From: Vibrio atypicus | Lineage (GTDB): Bacteria; Pseudomonadota; Gammaproteobacteria; Enterobacterales; Vibrionaceae | Direction of reading: 5' to 3' | Length of the DNA stretch: 64,000 bases | Assembly (NCBI RefSeq): GCF_009811315.1 | Contig: NZ_BLID01000001.1 | Location: 868,001 to 932,000, forward strand | Shown here: positions 63,817-64,000 of the stretch, piece after piece | Numbering within the stretch: position 1 is the stretch's first letter | How the letters are laid out: the number at the start of each line of letters is the position of its first letter | Translations under genes and position numbers: made by a program | Notes under the pieces: model-generated | What the model was told of the DNA's origin: nothing | The model's input: only the letters and a program-made list of their open reading frames with translations | The model's database searches: none

Positions 63817-64000
63817 ATGAAAAAATTAGCAACGCTTATCTCTGCCGCACTTCTTTCGTCAACCGTTTCTGTTTCAGCGCAGGCACAAGATACGATGGCT
63901 ATCGTATTGTCGACGTTGAACAACCCATTTTTTGTGACAATGAAAGATGGTGCTGAAGCGAAAGCGCAAGAACTGGGTTACGACCTGATTGTATTGGACT
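63817..64000 (+). CDS. rbsB: ribose-binding periplasmic protein, 3' part outside window
   Basis: First 61 residues of the periplasmic ribose receptor. Signal peptide [20 protein letters not shown] with cleavage near AQAQ, then the ligand-binding fold start [25 protein letters not shown] lies nine bases upstream. The rest is beyond 64000. Confidence 0.95.
   Translation, partial: MKKLATLISAALLSSTVSVSAQAQDTMAIVLSTLNNPFFVTMKDGAEAKAQELGYDLIVLD

Overview
The window is chromosomal DNA of a Vibrio, probably from the smaller chromosome. Several features support this: a Qrr quorum-sensing sRNA with a sigma-54 promoter, a VpsT/CsgD-type regulator with a WLSR motif, a GlyGly-CTERM trypsin-like protease, many c-di-GMP proteins, and a neighbourhood (deoD, photolyase, L,D-transpeptidase, Lpp, DEAD helicase, DUF368 transporter, PilZ protein) that I remember from the V. 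cholerae small chromosome. That placement is from memory. I see no insertion sequence, prophage, CRISPR array, tRNA or rRNA.

Layout. 1-11.2 kb: a cut-off chemoreceptor, a GlpM-like membrane protein, a three-gene ECF vitamin transporter, a YiaVW-like membrane-fusion pair, an EamA transporter, and two overlapping TPR-GGDEF genes, one of them catalytically degenerate. 11.3-18.3 kb: a zinc-ribbon/HTH protein of unknown role, deoD, then a YbgA - MerR - photolyase - L,D-transpeptidase operon preceded by two matching inverted repeats, facing the Lpp lipoprotein gene. 18.6-25.7 kb: a DEAD-box helicase, a DUF368 (PopT-like) transporter, a qrr sRNA, gltS behind a structured leader, a PilZ protein, two GNAT enzymes and a small-molecule kinase. 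26-34.8 kb: a tricorn-like protease, an MFS transporter, and a LysR-controlled three-gene cluster (argininosuccinate-synthase homologue, PF10014-type 2OG-Fe dioxygenase, EamA exporter) that looks like a small uncharacterised amino-acid-derived metabolite pathway. 34.8-39 kb: a compact, divergent fimbrial operon (two DUF4402-like pilins, chaperone, usher-like protein). 39.3-44.3 kb: a TetR-RND efflux locus with two identical-architecture operators. 44.4-49.5 kb: small and housekeeping genes and a GAF-GGDEF-EAL protein. 49.9-57 kb: the glycine cleavage system (gcvP, gcvH, glyA, an XRE-cupin regulator, gcvT) with a shared palindrome at both divergent promoters and a PurR-type box. 57-60.5 kb: two secreted S1 proteases, a VpsT-like regulator and DUF3012 lipoproteins. 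60.6-64 kb: rbsDACB with two RbsR-type operators, rbsB cut by the window edge.

The strongest candidates for undescribed biology are the ArgG-like/dioxygenase/exporter cluster (30.9-34.8 kb), the minimal fimbrial operon (34.8-38.9 kb), the paired active/degenerate TPR-GGDEF proteins (8.1-11.2 kb), the probable light-responsive MerR operators (13.8 kb) and the structured leader of gltS (21.5-21.66 kb).
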